From assembly GCF_008370255.1 (NCBI RefSeq), contig NZ_SEUI01000001.1, forward strand, positions 835,823-899,822: 64,000 nt of DNA, in the 5' to 3' direction. Origin of the DNA: Pseudoalteromonas sp. FUC4 (GTDB taxonomy: Bacteria; Pseudomonadota; Gammaproteobacteria; Enterobacterales; Alteromonadaceae). The position numbers and the translations under genes were made by a program. Positions 35,131 through 45,490 of this stretch are shown here, piece after piece. A model generated the notes under the pieces. That model searched no databases. It had not been told where the DNA came from and worked only from the letters and a program-made list of their open reading frames with translations. Position 1 is the stretch's first letter; the number at the start of each line of letters is the position of its first letter.

Positions 35131-36279
35131 ATGAATATTTTAATATTAGGTGCAGGGCAACTTGCACGTATGATGAGCCTTGCAGGCGCACCACTTAACT
35201 TAAACGTAGTGGCGTACGATGTAGGCAGCAAGCAAATTATGCACCCGCTAACTGGCGAGGTTTATACCACATCACTTGAGCAAGCAATATCAAACGCAGA
35301 TGCAATTACTGCTGAGTTTGAGCACATCCCTGATGACGTACTAACACTTTGCTGCAACAGCAATAAGTTTTACCCAGGAAAAGCTGCTATTAAAACCGGT
35401 GGCGATCGTGCTCTTGAAAAGGCATTGCTTGATAAAACAAATGTAACTTGTGCGCCGTACCAATTAATTACTGAAAAAGCGCACCTTGAACACGCTGTTA
35501 AAACCTTAGGTAAGCCACTTGTTATTAAAACATGCCAAGCGGGTTACGATGGAAAAGGTCAATGGCGATTAAAGTCAGATGATCAAATAGACGAAATTTG
35601 GTCACAAATGGCTGATTTTATTGCATCAGGCACAGAGCTTGCGCCACATACAATTATTGCTGAAAAAATGATCCCGTTTGATCGTGAAGTATCTATTATT
35701 GGTGCGCGCGATAAACACGGTAATGTTGCTATTTATCCGCTAACAGAAAACGAGCACACAAATGGTGTGTTAACGTTATCTATTGCTGGTAAAAACAATC
35801 GCAGCGTTGAAGCTCAAGCAAACGATGCATTTACTAAAATAGCAAACGAACTTAACTATGTTGGCGTACTAGCTATTGAGTTTTTTGATGTACAAGGCAC
35901 GTTACTCGTTAACGAAATTGCACCGCGTGTACATAACTCAGGCCATTGGACGCAGCAAGGTTGTCACTGTTCGCAGTTTGAAAACCACATGCGTGCTGTT
36001 GCAGGTTTACCGCTTGGTAATACAGAGCTTAAACACATTACCGCGATGATAAACGTACTAGGGCTACCTAGTATTCCAGCTGACGTACTAAAATACGCAG
36101 ATGTGACTAGCCATTGGTATGGTAAAACTGCAAAACCAGGTCGTAAAATGGGCCATATAAACGTATCGGCCACTAGCATGAACGACCTAGCAGATAAATT
36201 AGGCGAGCTTACTGAATATTTACCTGAGAAAGACTACCCAGGTATTTTAAAAGCGGCAGCTAATTTAATCCTTCATTAA
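35131..36279 (+). CDS. purK: N5-carboxyaminoimidazole ribonucleotide synthase
   Basis: This ATP-grasp enzyme makes N5-CAIR from AIR, bicarbonate and ATP. It has 382 residues. ILGAGQLARMMSLAGAPLN is the N-terminal Rossmann-like signature; KTCQAGYDGKGQW is the ATP-grasp glycine loop; IAEKMIPFDREVSIIGARD and IEFFDVQGTLLVNEIAPRVHNSGHWTQQGCHCSQFENH carry the metal ligands. It follows purE by two bases and ends at a GCCGAGC hairpin. Confidence 0.96.
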   Translation: MNILILGAGQLARMMSLAGAPLNLNVVAYDVGSKQIMHPLTGEVYTTSLEQAISNADAITAEFEHIPDDVLTLCCNSNKFYPGKAAIKTGGDRALEKALLDKTNVTCAPYQLITEKAHLEHAVKTLGKPLVIKTCQAGYDGKGQWRLKSDDQIDEIWSQMADFIASGTELAPHTIIAEKMIPFDREVSIIGARDKHGNVAIYPLTENEHTNGVLTLSIAGKNNRSVEAQANDAFTKIANELNYVGVLAIEFFDVQGTLLVNEIAPRVHNSGHWTQQGCHCSQFENHMRAVAGLPLGNTELKHITAMINVLGLPSIPADVLKYADVTSHWYGKTAKPGRKMGHINVSATSMNDLADKLGELTEYLPEKDYPGILKAAANLILH

Positions 36280-36305
36280 ACGGCTAAATACTCGTTTTAT
36301 TAAAT

Positions 36306-36327
36306 GCCGAGCTTGCTCGGCTTTTTT
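36306..36327 (+). terminator. Terminator of purEK
   Basis: GCCGAGC-TT-GCTCGGC followed by six T. Confidence 0.9.
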
Positions 36328-36403
36328 ATGTTTAAAAAAGGCGCGTGGATACCCAGTTTGTGGAATAATGATTGAGTCTAAAATTTTACAGTGAAATTAT
36401 TTA

Positions 36404-37579
36404 ATGAAACTTAAAGCAATTTATAGCGCACTACTTGTTGCCGCTTCTTTTAGTACTTTTTTTAGTAACAGTGCATTTGCATCAGACTCTCTTCGTGTTG
36501 CTACATTTAATGTAAGTATGGATGCAACTAATCACACGCCTAAAGGTGAGCAAATTAAAAGTGATGCTTTAGTTAACGCACTTAAAGCAAACCACCAGCA
36601 AATTAAAAACATAGCCGAAATTATTCAACGTGTTCGCCCTGACATTATTTTACTTAACGAATTTGATTACATCCCAAAAGAGCAGGGTATTGAATACTTT
36701 AATAAACACTTTTTAAATGTAGGTCAGCAAAAACAAGCGGCTATTAACTACCCTTACTCTTATATAGCCCCGGTAAATACAGGCCTAGCTACCGAGTTTG
36801 ATTTAGATAATGATGGCAAAAAAAATGGCATGATGGGCGATGCACAAGGCTTTGGCTTTTTTGAAGGCCATTACGGTATGGCTATTTTGTCAAAATACCC
36901 AATCGATTTTGATAAAGTAAGAACTCTTCAAACCTTTAAATATAAAGACATGCCAAATGCACAAATGCCCGTAATGCCTAACACAGGTGAAAACTGGTAT
37001 AACGCACAAGAATGGCAAGCACTTAGACTTAGCTCTAAATCATTTTGGGATTTACCTATTAACGTAAATGATAAAACCATTCATGTTATTGCATCTCATC
37101 CAACACCGCCAGTATTTGACGGTGAAGAGGATAGAAACGGCAAGCGTAACCACGATGAAGTAAGGTTAATTGCTGATTACGTTTCAAACGCCAAGTATAT
37201 TTACGACGATAAAGGCGAAAAGGGCGGTTTAAAAACTTACTCTCGTTTTGTTATTTTAGGCGATTTAAATGCAGCCCCTGAGGGCGATAAAGCGCGTACT
37301 AATACCACCGACCAACTGCTTAAAAACCTACTTATTAACGCTCAATTTGTTCCAAAAAGTGAAGGTGCTAAAGAGCAATACGATGAACCTTATGCACAAA
37401 ATTACAGTGCTAATTGGCAAGCGCGTGTTGATTACGTTTTACCGTCAAACTATGGTTTAAAAATTAAGAGCGGTGGGGTGTTTTGGCCAACTAAAACTAG
37501 CGATGAATATCGTTTAATTAAAGACAGAAATGCTTCAAGCGATCACCGACTGGTGTGGCTTGATTTAATAGTTGAATAG
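36404..37579 (+). CDS. Secreted endonuclease/exonuclease/phosphatase-family protein
   Basis: This is a 391-residue exported protein: the signal peptide MKLKAIYSALLVAASFSTFFSNSAFA is followed by the EEP fold. Motifs include LRVATFNVSMD (Asn), DIILLNEFDYI (metal-binding Glu), GHYGMAILSKYPI, FVILGDLNAAPEGD (Asp/Asn) and the last SSDHRLVWLDLI (catalytic His). EEP enzymes cleave phosphodiesters (DNase I-like, sphingomyelinase, phosphatases); the exact substrate cannot be told. Extracellular phosphate scavenging would fit a marine bacterium. Monocistronic. Confidence 0.85.
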   Translation: MKLKAIYSALLVAASFSTFFSNSAFASDSLRVATFNVSMDATNHTPKGEQIKSDALVNALKANHQQIKNIAEIIQRVRPDIILLNEFDYIPKEQGIEYFNKHFLNVGQQKQAAINYPYSYIAPVNTGLATEFDLDNDGKKNGMMGDAQGFGFFEGHYGMAILSKYPIDFDKVRTLQTFKYKDMPNAQMPVMPNTGENWYNAQEWQALRLSSKSFWDLPINVNDKTIHVIASHPTPPVFDGEEDRNGKRNHDEVRLIADYVSNAKYIYDDKGEKGGLKTYSRFVILGDLNAAPEGDKARTNTTDQLLKNLLINAQFVPKSEGAKEQYDEPYAQNYSANWQARVDYVLPSNYGLKIKSGGVFWPTKTSDEYRLIKDRNASSDHRLVWLDLIVE

Positions 37580-37711
37580 CGTCCACTAATAAAGGGGGCA
37601 TTAGTAAACTGAGCTTTACCCTATTTAATGGCTATTTATCTTAAAAAATTGCAATAACTTGAGTGCTTCTGCTTAAATACGGCTTAATTATAATAACCGT
37701 ATAGAAGCACT

Positions 37712-40216
37712 ATGATTTTTAATTTTTCTTCATCTAAAACGTTAGTGGCCTTAGCTGTTGCCTCAAGTGTAATGCTTGCAGGTTGTAGCGCAACTGCTAA
37801 CACTTCTTCAACACAACAAAATGCTTTACCAGCAACCAAGGTTGCTGCGGTTGTAAACACGCCAGCAGATATCGGCTCACAAAAAATAACGCTAGAACAA
37901 GCAATGGCCGATCCAGACTGGATGGGCAATCAACCAGAGCGTGCTTACTGGGCTAGTGATTCGGCTACTATTATTTATGCTCAAAAAGAGCAAGGTAATA
38001 CACTACGCAATTTATTTAGCCAATCTGTTACTAGCCAAACAGCAGAGCAAGTAGCTCTTAATAAACTTCATACTGTGGGTTCTAATAAAGCCGTTTATTC
38101 AAAAAATAAAACAATGGCGGCCTACACATTTAAAGGTAATGTGTTTGTTAAAAACCTAAAAACGGGTGAACTTAAGCAAATTACAGCGACATCAGCAAGC
38201 GAGTCTAAACCACAATTTTTAAATAATGGTGATTTAGTTTACCGCCAAGGCAATGTTTTTTTTAAAGTTGATTTTAATACAGGCTTAACGAGCGAGCTTG
38301 CTAACTTAAAACTTACTGATGAGCCAAAAGGGGTTGAAGAGCCAAGCACGTATATTGCTAAAGAGCAGCATAAACTAATTAAATTTGTGGCGCTTCAACA
38401 AAAAAATAAAAAAGACAAGCAAGCACGCAACGAGCAAATTAATGAACAAAACGATTCAATTGCTAATACGGCTTACTACTTAGGTGATGGTAATAAAGTG
38501 GCAGAGGCACAGCTTTCGCCAAATGGTGATGCGTTATTAGTTGTTGTACAAAAGCAAACAGATTGGCGCGGTGATGGCGATATTATGCCTAACTACATTA
38601 CAAATGACGCGACAATAGAGCCTAAAAAAGCACGCCGACGTGTAGCAGATGCTAAAGAAGAAACCTCAAAGCTTGTCTACATCAATTTAACTAACAAAGA
38701 ACAAACATCACTTAGCTTTAATACCTTACCGGGTTTTGACGAAGATGTTTTAGCCGCAGTTAAAAAAGAAAATTATGCACGTGAAGGTAAAACATATAAG
38801 TCTAAAAAGGCGCTTCGTGGCATTAACCTTATTATGGACTGGGGTTTTGAGCAAAGCCCAATAGTATGGAATGATGACGGCTCGCAAGTAGCTGTCATGC
38901 TAGAAGCATGGGACAACAAAGACCGCTGGCTTGCTACCGTTGATTTTAAAAACAACAAACTTGTCTCGCAACATCGCCTACATGACGATGCATGGATTGC
39001 TTACGCATTTAACGACTTTGGGTGGTTACATAGCTCAAACACGCTTTATTACCTTTCGGAAGAGTCGGGTTACAGCCAGCTTTATAAAAAACCAATTAAT
39101 GGTAGTGCAACTGCGCTAACACAAGGCCAATTTGAGGTTTCTAATTTAACGCTTACTAGCGACGACAGCGCTATTTATTACAAAGCGAATGTTGAGCATC
39201 CTGGCCTTTACGAAATTTACCGCGTTAACCCGCAAACTGGTAAAAGTGAGCAAGTTACCGACTTAAACGGCATGACTGACTACACGTTAAGCCCAGATGA
39301 AAGCAAGTTACTCCTTAAGCACTCAACAATTACTATGCCTAATGAGCTTTATGTAGCAGACGCTAAAGCCAATGCAAAAGCAACGCGCTTAACGCACACA
39401 GTGTCGGATGAGTTTTTAGCTAAAAAGCTAACAGCCCCTAAAATTGTTGCCGTGCCATCAAGCCATACCGAACAACCAATATACGCAAAAGTGTACTACC
39501 CAGCTGATTACGTAGAAGGTGAAGTAGGTAAAAATCGCAAAGCAGTTATTTTTAACCACGGTGCGGGTTACTTACAAAACTCACACATGGGGTTTTCGGT
39601 TTATTTTCGTGAATTTATGTTCCATTCATTGCTCGCTGATGAAGGTTACATAGTAATGGATATGGATTACCGCGCATCTAAAGGTTACGGCCGTGATTGG
39701 CGTACTGCAATTTATCGTCAAATGGGAACGCCTGAAACACAAGATTTAGCCGATGGCGTTAAATGGATGGCGCAAAATGCCAATGTTGATACCAAAGCAG
39801 TCGGCACTTATGGTGGCTCATACGGCGGCTTTATGACCTTTATGGCCTTATTTACAGCACCAGAGTTGTTTCAATCGGGTGCGGCACTTAGACCTGTTAC
39901 CGATTGGGCACATTACAACACAGGCTACACGGCTAATATATTGAACCATCCTGATGTTGACCCGATTGCGTATGAGCGCAGCTCGCCAATTTATTACGCT
40001 GAGGGTTTAAACAAACGTTTACTCATTAATGCTCCAATGGTTGACGATAACGTGTTTTTTCAAGACTCAGTGCGTTTAGTACAGCGCTTAATAGAGCTTG
40101 AAAAACAAAACTTTGAAACAGCCATATTCCCAGTTGAACCTCATGGCTTTGTACAGCCTTCAAGCTGGTTAGACGAATACCGCCGTATTCATAAGTTATT
40201 TAAAGAAACGCTTTAA
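37712..40216 (+). CDS. Lipoprotein S9-family prolyl oligopeptidase-like peptidase
   Basis: This is an 834-residue serine peptidase. The lipoprotein signal MIFNFSSSKTLVALAVASSVMLAGCS has an L-A-G-C lipobox, so it is probably anchored in the outer membrane or periplasm. A seven-bladed beta-propeller region (~50-580) is followed by the alpha/beta hydrolase domain: GTYGGSYGGFMT carries the nucleophile Ser, APMVDDNVFFQDSVRL the Asp and FPVEPHGFVQPSSW the His. A dipeptidyl aminopeptidase/acylaminoacyl peptidase type is likely (S9C group). It ends at a very strong terminator shared with rhombosortase. Confidence 0.9.
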   Translation: MIFNFSSSKTLVALAVASSVMLAGCSATANTSSTQQNALPATKVAAVVNTPADIGSQKITLEQAMADPDWMGNQPERAYWASDSATIIYAQKEQGNTLRNLFSQSVTSQTAEQVALNKLHTVGSNKAVYSKNKTMAAYTFKGNVFVKNLKTGELKQITATSASESKPQFLNNGDLVYRQGNVFFKVDFNTGLTSELANLKLTDEPKGVEEPSTYIAKEQHKLIKFVALQQKNKKDKQARNEQINEQNDSIANTAYYLGDGNKVAEAQLSPNGDALLVVVQKQTDWRGDGDIMPNYITNDATIEPKKARRRVADAKEETSKLVYINLTNKEQTSLSFNTLPGFDEDVLAAVKKENYAREGKTYKSKKALRGINLIMDWGFEQSPIVWNDDGSQVAVMLEAWDNKDRWLATVDFKNNKLVSQHRLHDDAWIAYAFNDFGWLHSSNTLYYLSEESGYSQLYKKPINGSATALTQGQFEVSNLTLTSDDSAIYYKANVEHPGLYEIYRVNPQTGKSEQVTDLNGMTDYTLSPDESKLLLKHSTITMPNELYVADAKANAKATRLTHTVSDEFLAKKLTAPKIVAVPSSHTEQPIYAKVYYPADYVEGEVGKNRKAVIFNHGAGYLQNSHMGFSVYFREFMFHSLLADEGYIVMDMDYRASKGYGRDWRTAIYRQMGTPETQDLADGVKWMAQNANVDTKAVGTYGGSYGGFMTFMALFTAPELFQSGAALRPVTDWAHYNTGYTANILNHPDVDPIAYERSSPIYYAEGLNKRLLINAPMVDDNVFFQDSVRLVQRLIELEKQNFETAIFPVEPHGFVQPSSWLDEYRRIHKLFKETL

Positions 40217-40233
40217 TCTTTAATTATAAAAAC

Positions 40234-40274
40234 AAAAACGCCGCATTGGGTTAATTAACCAATGCGGCGTTTTT
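40234..40274. terminator. Very strong bidirectional terminator
   Basis: AAAAACGCCGCATTGG (40234-40249) pairs perfectly with CCAATGCGGCGTTTTT (40259-40274), between convergent S9 peptidase and rhombosortase genes. Confidence 0.92.
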
Positions 40275-40297
40275 ATTGGATTGAACAAAACCTAACT

Positions 40298-40894
40298 TTA
40301 TTTTTTCTTTTTAAAGTTCTTTTTAAGGAGCTCTATAGCCAGTGGTATGGCAAGCAGAGTTCCGCCAATTACACCAATTAAATGTGCGTCAATAGCAACA
40401 GTGGAGTTAATAAGTTTTCCTATATCAGCATTTGGGCCGCTAAATTGCTCAAACGCTATTTTAATCCATACGCCTACAAATAATAAATAACCCGATTTAA
40501 GCCCTACGGTTATATCTTTAACTGCCCCCCAAATAATTACGCCATGCAATAGAGCACTCAATCCAGTGTAAATATTTATGTTTGGGCAAAACCAGTAAAC
40601 ACCGAATCCACACCACAGCGCCAGCGCACTTGTATTAAAAGCGTAGCGAGTAGGTGATGTGTATTCGCCATGTAAAAGCCATATTAGTAAAACACCACTG
40701 GCATTTAGTCCAAAATGAGCCCAATTAGCATGAACAAATTGGCTAGAAAAAATTCGCCACAGTTCGCCTTCATCAATTAGGCTTCGGTTAAATTCAAGTA
40801 AATTATTTAAATCAAATGCAGCAAAAATGGTACTAAATAGCATCAGAATAATAGGCGGTAATATATAACGAGGTTGAATAGGTAAATTAAGCAT
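40298..40894 (-). CDS. rrtA: Rhombosortase (rhomboid-family intramembrane serine protease)
   Basis: This is a 198-residue, about six-helix membrane protease that cuts GlyGly-CTERM sorting tails on surface-directed proteins. LWRIFSSQFVHANWAHFGLNASGVLLIWLL is the first signature (H-xx-W-x-H-xx-xN), GLSALLHGVIIWGAV carries the catalytic Ser in GLSxLLHG, and the catalytic His is in the late AHLIGVIGGTLLA segment. I see no GlyGly-CTERM protein in this window, so its substrates lie elsewhere. The lysine-rich end (KKNFKKKK) is cytoplasmic. Confidence 0.85.
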   Translation of the reverse strand: MLNLPIQPRYILPPIILMLFSTIFAAFDLNNLLEFNRSLIDEGELWRIFSSQFVHANWAHFGLNASGVLLIWLLHGEYTSPTRYAFNTSALALWCGFGVYWFCPNINIYTGLSALLHGVIIWGAVKDITVGLKSGYLLFVGVWIKIAFEQFSGPNADIGKLINSTVAIDAHLIGVIGGTLLAIPLAIELLKKNFKKKK

Positions 40895-40991
40895 TTTATT
40901 ATATTTTTTTAGTCAAAATTTTTGCATATTGTGCCCGTTTAACTTTAAGATGCCAAATACAACTACGTAATTAAGTGTTTTTAGTATTTTT

Positions 40992-42770
40992 ATGCATTTT
41001 AAACTTAACTCATTATTTGCCATTGGACTGTGCGCAGTATCACTGCCTTCATTTGCACAGCAAGCAACTCAAATTGAAACTCGCGAACCTGAAGCCGCTA
41101 CCGGATTAATCCATAAAAAAGTAGTGCAAGGTGATAAATACATGGTAGCTGCGGCAAATCCATATGCCTCAAGAGCCGGTCAACAAATTTTAGCCCAAGG
41201 CGGCAGTGCCGTAGATGCTGCCATTGCTACTCAACTAGTGCTTACTTTAGTTGAGCCGCAATCATCTGGTATTGGCGGTGGTACATTTATGATGTACTAC
41301 AACAAAGCAAACAATAAGCTGACTAGTTTTGATGGCCGCGAAACAGCACCTGCAAATGCAGACGAAACACTGTTTTTAGATAAGCACGGTAAAGCCGTTA
41401 AATGGATTGAAGCTGTAGTAGGCGGACGCTCTGTTGGTGTGCCTGGTATTTTACATGCCTTTGCAAGCGCGCATAAACAATACGGTACATTGCCGTGGGA
41501 AGCGCTTTTTAAACCGGCTATTGAACTTGCAGAGCAAGGCTTTGTAATTTCGCCGCGTTTACATGGCTTATTAGCACGCCAGTTAAACCCAGGCGTATTG
41601 AGTATGCCGATTATTAACGAATACTTTTACCCGAACGGTAAATTAATTGAAGCGGGTAGTGTTAAAAAAAATCAACCACTTGCTGATTTATACAAAGACA
41701 TTGCAAAGCAAGGCATTGATGCATTTTACAAAGGCGAAAACGCTAAACAAATGGTTAATGCTGTACAGCACTCTAAAGTTGCCCCTGGTAAATTAAGTGT
41801 GCAAGATTTAGCAGATTACAAAAGTAAAGAACGCGATGCGGTATGTATACAATACCGTGCTTATAACGTTTGTTCTATGGCGCCACCAAGTAGTGGCGGT
41901 GTAGCAGTGCTACAAATGCTTGGTCTACTTGAACATAAAGACATGAGTGCACTTAAGCCAAATGGCGAAAAAGCGATTCATTACTTTAGCCAAGCTTCAC
42001 GTATTGCATTTGCCGATCGCGATATGTACATGGGCGATCCCGACTTTACTCAAGTACCTACACAAGAGCTCTTAAACAAAGAGTATATTGCCTCACGCGC
42101 TAAATTAATTACCGAAACAGACCAAAAAGCGGTAGCAGGTAATCCTGTAGGGTATTTAAGTTATGCAATGGATGATTCATACGAGTTACCTTCTACTTCG
42201 CATGTCTCTATTGTAGATAGTAAAGGTAATGCTGTTTCGATGACCAGTTCAATTGAAATGGCGTTTGGCTCTACGGTTATGGTTAATGGCTTTATTTTAA
42301 ATAACCAACTAACTGACTTTTCGTTATCGCCACGTAAAAATGGCAAGCTTGTAGCAAACCGTGTAGAGGCTGGTAAACGCCCGCGTAGTTCTATGTCACC
42401 GGTAATGGTATTTAATAAAGATGGCAGCTTACGCTTAATCGTAGGCTCACCTGGTGGTAGCCGTATCATAGATTACGTTGCACAAGTTGTTGTGGGTGTT
42501 ATTGACTGGAATTTATCAGCGCAAGACGCTATTAACTTACCGCGTACAACAAATCGTAACGATTACACCAGCCTTGAAAAAGGCACAGCCATTGAAGCCA
42601 TTGCGCCTGCACTTACCAAGCGCGGCCACAATGTACGTATTATTGATTTAAACTCAGGCTTACACGCAGTTGAAGTTAAAAATAATACCTTATATGGTGG
42701 CGCTGATCCGCGCCGTGAAGGTGTTGCGTTATCTGATTTAACTGATAATAACGCCACTATCAAATTTTAA
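40992..42770 (+). CDS. ggt: Gamma-glutamyltransferase
   Basis: This periplasmic enzyme cleaves glutathione and gamma-glutamyl amides. It is 592 residues with signal peptide MHFKLNSLFAIGLCAVSLPSFA. It is made as a precursor that self-cleaves at the Thr of ELPSTSHVSIVDSKGNAVSMTSS; the nucleophile aligns with Thr402 (TSH in place of the usual TTH). MVAAANPYASRAGQQILAQGGSAVDAAIATQLVLTLVEPQSSGIGGG is the large-subunit signature, and PRSSMSPVMVFNKDGSLRLIVGSPGGSRIIDYV the glycine loop of the small subunit. Monocistronic with a strong terminator. Confidence 0.94.
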   Translation: MHFKLNSLFAIGLCAVSLPSFAQQATQIETREPEAATGLIHKKVVQGDKYMVAAANPYASRAGQQILAQGGSAVDAAIATQLVLTLVEPQSSGIGGGTFMMYYNKANNKLTSFDGRETAPANADETLFLDKHGKAVKWIEAVVGGRSVGVPGILHAFASAHKQYGTLPWEALFKPAIELAEQGFVISPRLHGLLARQLNPGVLSMPIINEYFYPNGKLIEAGSVKKNQPLADLYKDIAKQGIDAFYKGENAKQMVNAVQHSKVAPGKLSVQDLADYKSKERDAVCIQYRAYNVCSMAPPSSGGVAVLQMLGLLEHKDMSALKPNGEKAIHYFSQASRIAFADRDMYMGDPDFTQVPTQELLNKEYIASRAKLITETDQKAVAGNPVGYLSYAMDDSYELPSTSHVSIVDSKGNAVSMTSSIEMAFGSTVMVNGFILNNQLTDFSLSPRKNGKLVANRVEAGKRPRSSMSPVMVFNKDGSLRLIVGSPGGSRIIDYVAQVVVGVIDWNLSAQDAINLPRTTNRNDYTSLEKGTAIEAIAPALTKRGHNVRIIDLNSGLHAVEVKNNTLYGGADPRREGVALSDLTDNNATIKF

Positions 42771-42782
42771 ATTATGTATAAT

Positions 42783-42812
42783 ATACATGCGGGCAGTGAA
42801 GCCCGCATGTAT
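42783..42812 (+). terminator. Terminator after ggt
   Basis: ATACATGCGGGC-AGTGAA-GCCCGCATGTAT followed by TTTC: 12-bp perfect stem. Confidence 0.85.
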
Positions 42813-42912
42813 TTTCTCTCAATGGTCTGACTAGCTTAATTGTCGTTGCAATTAAACCTCTAACACTGATAATGACAGATCATAACTTAAGACTCCGTTA
42901 AAGCCTGGAAAT

Positions 42913-44607
42913 ATGACAACTAATACTGATCCTAACTACTTATATATTCATCATTCTGGCCCTGGCCTAATTGAAACACCGCTATTAAATAAAGGCAGCG
43001 CCTTTAGTAAAAAAGAACGCGAAAATTTCAATCTTGCTGGTTTACTTCCTCCTCGCTTTGAAACAATAGAAGAGCAAGTTGAGCGTTGTTATCAGCAGTA
43101 TTCTAGCTTTACCGACAACCTTAATAAGCATATTTACTTACGTGCGATTCAAGATAACAACGAAACACTTTACTACCGTTTAGTGCGTGACCACCTTGAA
43201 GAAATGATGCCAATCATTTACACGCCTACAGTTGGCGACGCTTGTGAAAAATTCTCAGACATTTATCGCAGCGCGCGTGGCTTATTTATTTCGTATGAAG
43301 ATCGCTACCAAATTGACGACATTTTACGCAACGCTACCAAAGGTAAAGTAAAAGTTATTGTTGTAACCGATGGCGAGCGTATTTTAGGCCTAGGCGATCA
43401 GGGTATTGGTGGCATGGGTATTCCAATTGGTAAATTGTCACTTTACACAGCGTGCGGTGGTATAAGCCCAGCATACACATTGCCTGTAATGCTTGATGTA
43501 GGTACTAATAACGAAAAGCTTTTAAACGATCCTATGTACATGGGCGCACGCCATAAGCGTATTGCTCAAGACGAATATGATGAGTTTTTAGATTTATTCA
43601 TTAAAGCAGTTAAACGTCGCTGGCCAAATGTATTACTTCAGTTTGAAGATTTTGCACAACCAAATGCAATGCCGTTACTTAAGCGCTACCGCAATGAAAT
43701 TTGTAGCTTTAACGATGACATTCAAGGTACTGCGGCTGTAACGGTCGGTTCTTTACTTGCTGCGTGTCGTGTTAAAAATTCAACCCTAAGCCAGCAAAAA
43801 GTAGTTTTTGTGGGTGCAGGCTCTGCTGGTTGTGGTATTGCTGAGCAAATTATTAGCCAAATGGTTTTTGAAGGTATTTCAGAAGCTCAAGCGCGTAGCC
43901 AAGTATTTATGGTTGACCGTTTTGGTTTGCTTAGTGAGGGTATGGAAGGCTTACGCGATTTCCAACAAGCACTTGCACAACCTAAAGGCTCTTTAAGTGA
44001 TTGGACATACAGCGGTGAATACGCATCACTTCTTGATGTTATGCACTGTGCTGAACCTGACATTCTAATTGGTGTTTCTGGTCAACCTGGCTTATTTACA
44101 GAACAAGTAATACGCGCTATGCATGCCGGTTGTGAACAGCCAATTATTTTCCCATTAAGTAATCCATCTAAGCAAGTAGAAGCGCATCCTGCTGATGTGA
44201 TTAAGTGGACTGACGGTAAAGCACTTGTTGCTACAGGTAGCCCATTTGATCCGGTTGAGTACAATGGCGAAACGTTCCCAATTCCACAATGTAACAACAG
44301 TTATATTTTCCCGGGTATTGGTTTAGGTGTTATTGCCGCTAAAGCGACACGCATTACTGATGCTATGTTAAGTGTGTCTAGCGAAATGCTTGCAGAGTCG
44401 TCGCCGCGTGCAAACACAGGTAAAGGTAGTTTATTACCAGCCTTGACTGAAATTGAAACGCTAAGCAAACGTATTGCATTTGCCATCGCTAAAAAAGCAA
44501 TCGAAGAGGGCGTTGCTCTTGAGATTACGGATGATGCATTATGGGCAGCAATAGACAAGAATTACTGGTTACCAAAATACCGTAACTATAAACGTTGTAG
44601 TGTTTAG
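42913..44607 (+). CDS. maeA: NAD-dependent malic enzyme
   Basis: This enzyme decarboxylates malate to pyruvate and CO2 with NAD. At 564 residues it is the SfcA-type length. [37 protein letters not shown] is the family N-terminus; [18 protein letters not shown] holds the substrate-binding Tyr; [31 protein letters not shown] and [13 protein letters not shown]...[12 protein letters not shown] carry the metal ligands; [15 protein letters not shown] is the NAD-binding Rossmann loop. It ends with a clean terminator. Confidence 0.96.
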   Translation: MTTNTDPNYLYIHHSGPGLIETPLLNKGSAFSKKERENFNLAGLLPPRFETIEEQVERCYQQYSSFTDNLNKHIYLRAIQDNNETLYYRLVRDHLEEMMPIIYTPTVGDACEKFSDIYRSARGLFISYEDRYQIDDILRNATKGKVKVIVVTDGERILGLGDQGIGGMGIPIGKLSLYTACGGISPAYTLPVMLDVGTNNEKLLNDPMYMGARHKRIAQDEYDEFLDLFIKAVKRRWPNVLLQFEDFAQPNAMPLLKRYRNEICSFNDDIQGTAAVTVGSLLAACRVKNSTLSQQKVVFVGAGSAGCGIAEQIISQMVFEGISEAQARSQVFMVDRFGLLSEGMEGLRDFQQALAQPKGSLSDWTYSGEYASLLDVMHCAEPDILIGVSGQPGLFTEQVIRAMHAGCEQPIIFPLSNPSKQVEAHPADVIKWTDGKALVATGSPFDPVEYNGETFPIPQCNNSYIFPGIGLGVIAAKATRITDAMLSVSSEMLAESSPRANTGKGSLLPALTEIETLSKRIAFAIAKKAIEEGVALEITDDALWAAIDKNYWLPKYRNYKRCSV

Positions 44608-44664
44608 TAACGTTTATACGTAATTTTAAGTAGATGGTGTAATAGCATTAGTTACAACGCTTAA

Positions 44665-44691
44665 CAAAAAACAGGCAATTGCCTGTTTTTT
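44665..44691 (+). terminator. Terminator after maeA
   Basis: AAAAAACAGGCA-ATTGCC-TGTTTTTTT palindrome (ACAGGCAATTGCCTGT core) with a T-run. Confidence 0.9.
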
Positions 44692-44761
44692 TGTGCTTGT
44701 TCATATTTAATTAACCACGTACGGTGTTTACTTGCTTTTATATAATTAAAGGATCGACTTA

Positions 44762-45487
44762 ATGAAAACACTGACTCTTGTTTTAGGTAGTGCACTGGCT
44801 TTAAACGTACTTAGCTTTGATGCACTTGCGGCAGCGACTCCCGATGCTCCTCATATTTATGTTAAGGGCGAAGCGACTCTTACTACAATGCCAGATTACG
44901 TACAGCTTAGTGTAGGTATTACCGAAGTTGATAAAGACTTAATTGCAGCTAAAAATAAAACCGACTTAACTATCGCCAAGGCAATTAAGCTCGTAAAAGA
45001 AATTGGTGTTAAAAAAGGCGATATAAACGCAGGGCAAATTTCAATAAACCGTGATAGCCAATACAACCGCACTACCGGTAATCAAGAATTTAAAGGTTTT
45101 AAAGTTTCTCGTACGTTAACAGTAAAACTCAGCGATATAAATAAATACCCAGAGTTACTACAAAGCTTAGTTAACAACAGCATTAACCAAATTAATCAAA
45201 CACAATTTTTAGCAAGTAACTACAACGAGCTACATAAAAAAGCGCAAAAGTTAGCAATTAAAGACGCACGGGATGCAGCAAAAGAGTTTAGTGAAGATTA
45301 TGGCGTTGATTTAAAAGGGTTGTACAGCGCATCACTGAGTCCACTTAATGTGCAGTCGCAGCCTTACATGCGCGCAGAAAAAGTAATGATGGCTGATAGC
45401 GCACCAAGTAACTATGTACCTGATGCCTACCATGCTGGAGAGATTAAAGTAACAGCGTCAAGCTATGCTGTTTACTACATAGATTAA
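44762..45487 (+). CDS. SIMPL-domain (DUF541) periplasmic protein
   Basis: This is a 241-residue protein with signal peptide MKTLTLVLGSALALNVLSFDALA, then HIYVKGEATLTTMPDYVQLSVGITEVDKD and LAIKDARDAAKEFSEDYGVDLKGLYSASL, the conserved core of SIMPL proteins (E. coli YggE type, linked to oxidative-stress resistance). C-terminal EIKVTASSYAVYYI completes the fold. The precise function is unknown. It is convergent with the DUF2254 gene with only 3 bases between, and no terminator. Confidence 0.9.
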   Translation: MKTLTLVLGSALALNVLSFDALAAATPDAPHIYVKGEATLTTMPDYVQLSVGITEVDKDLIAAKNKTDLTIAKAIKLVKEIGVKKGDINAGQISINRDSQYNRTTGNQEFKGFKVSRTLTVKLSDINKYPELLQSLVNNSINQINQTQFLASNYNELHKKAQKLAIKDARDAAKEFSEDYGVDLKGLYSASLSPLNVQSQPYMRAEKVMMADSAPSNYVPDAYHAGEIKVTASSYAVYYID

Positions 45488-45490
45488 ACT

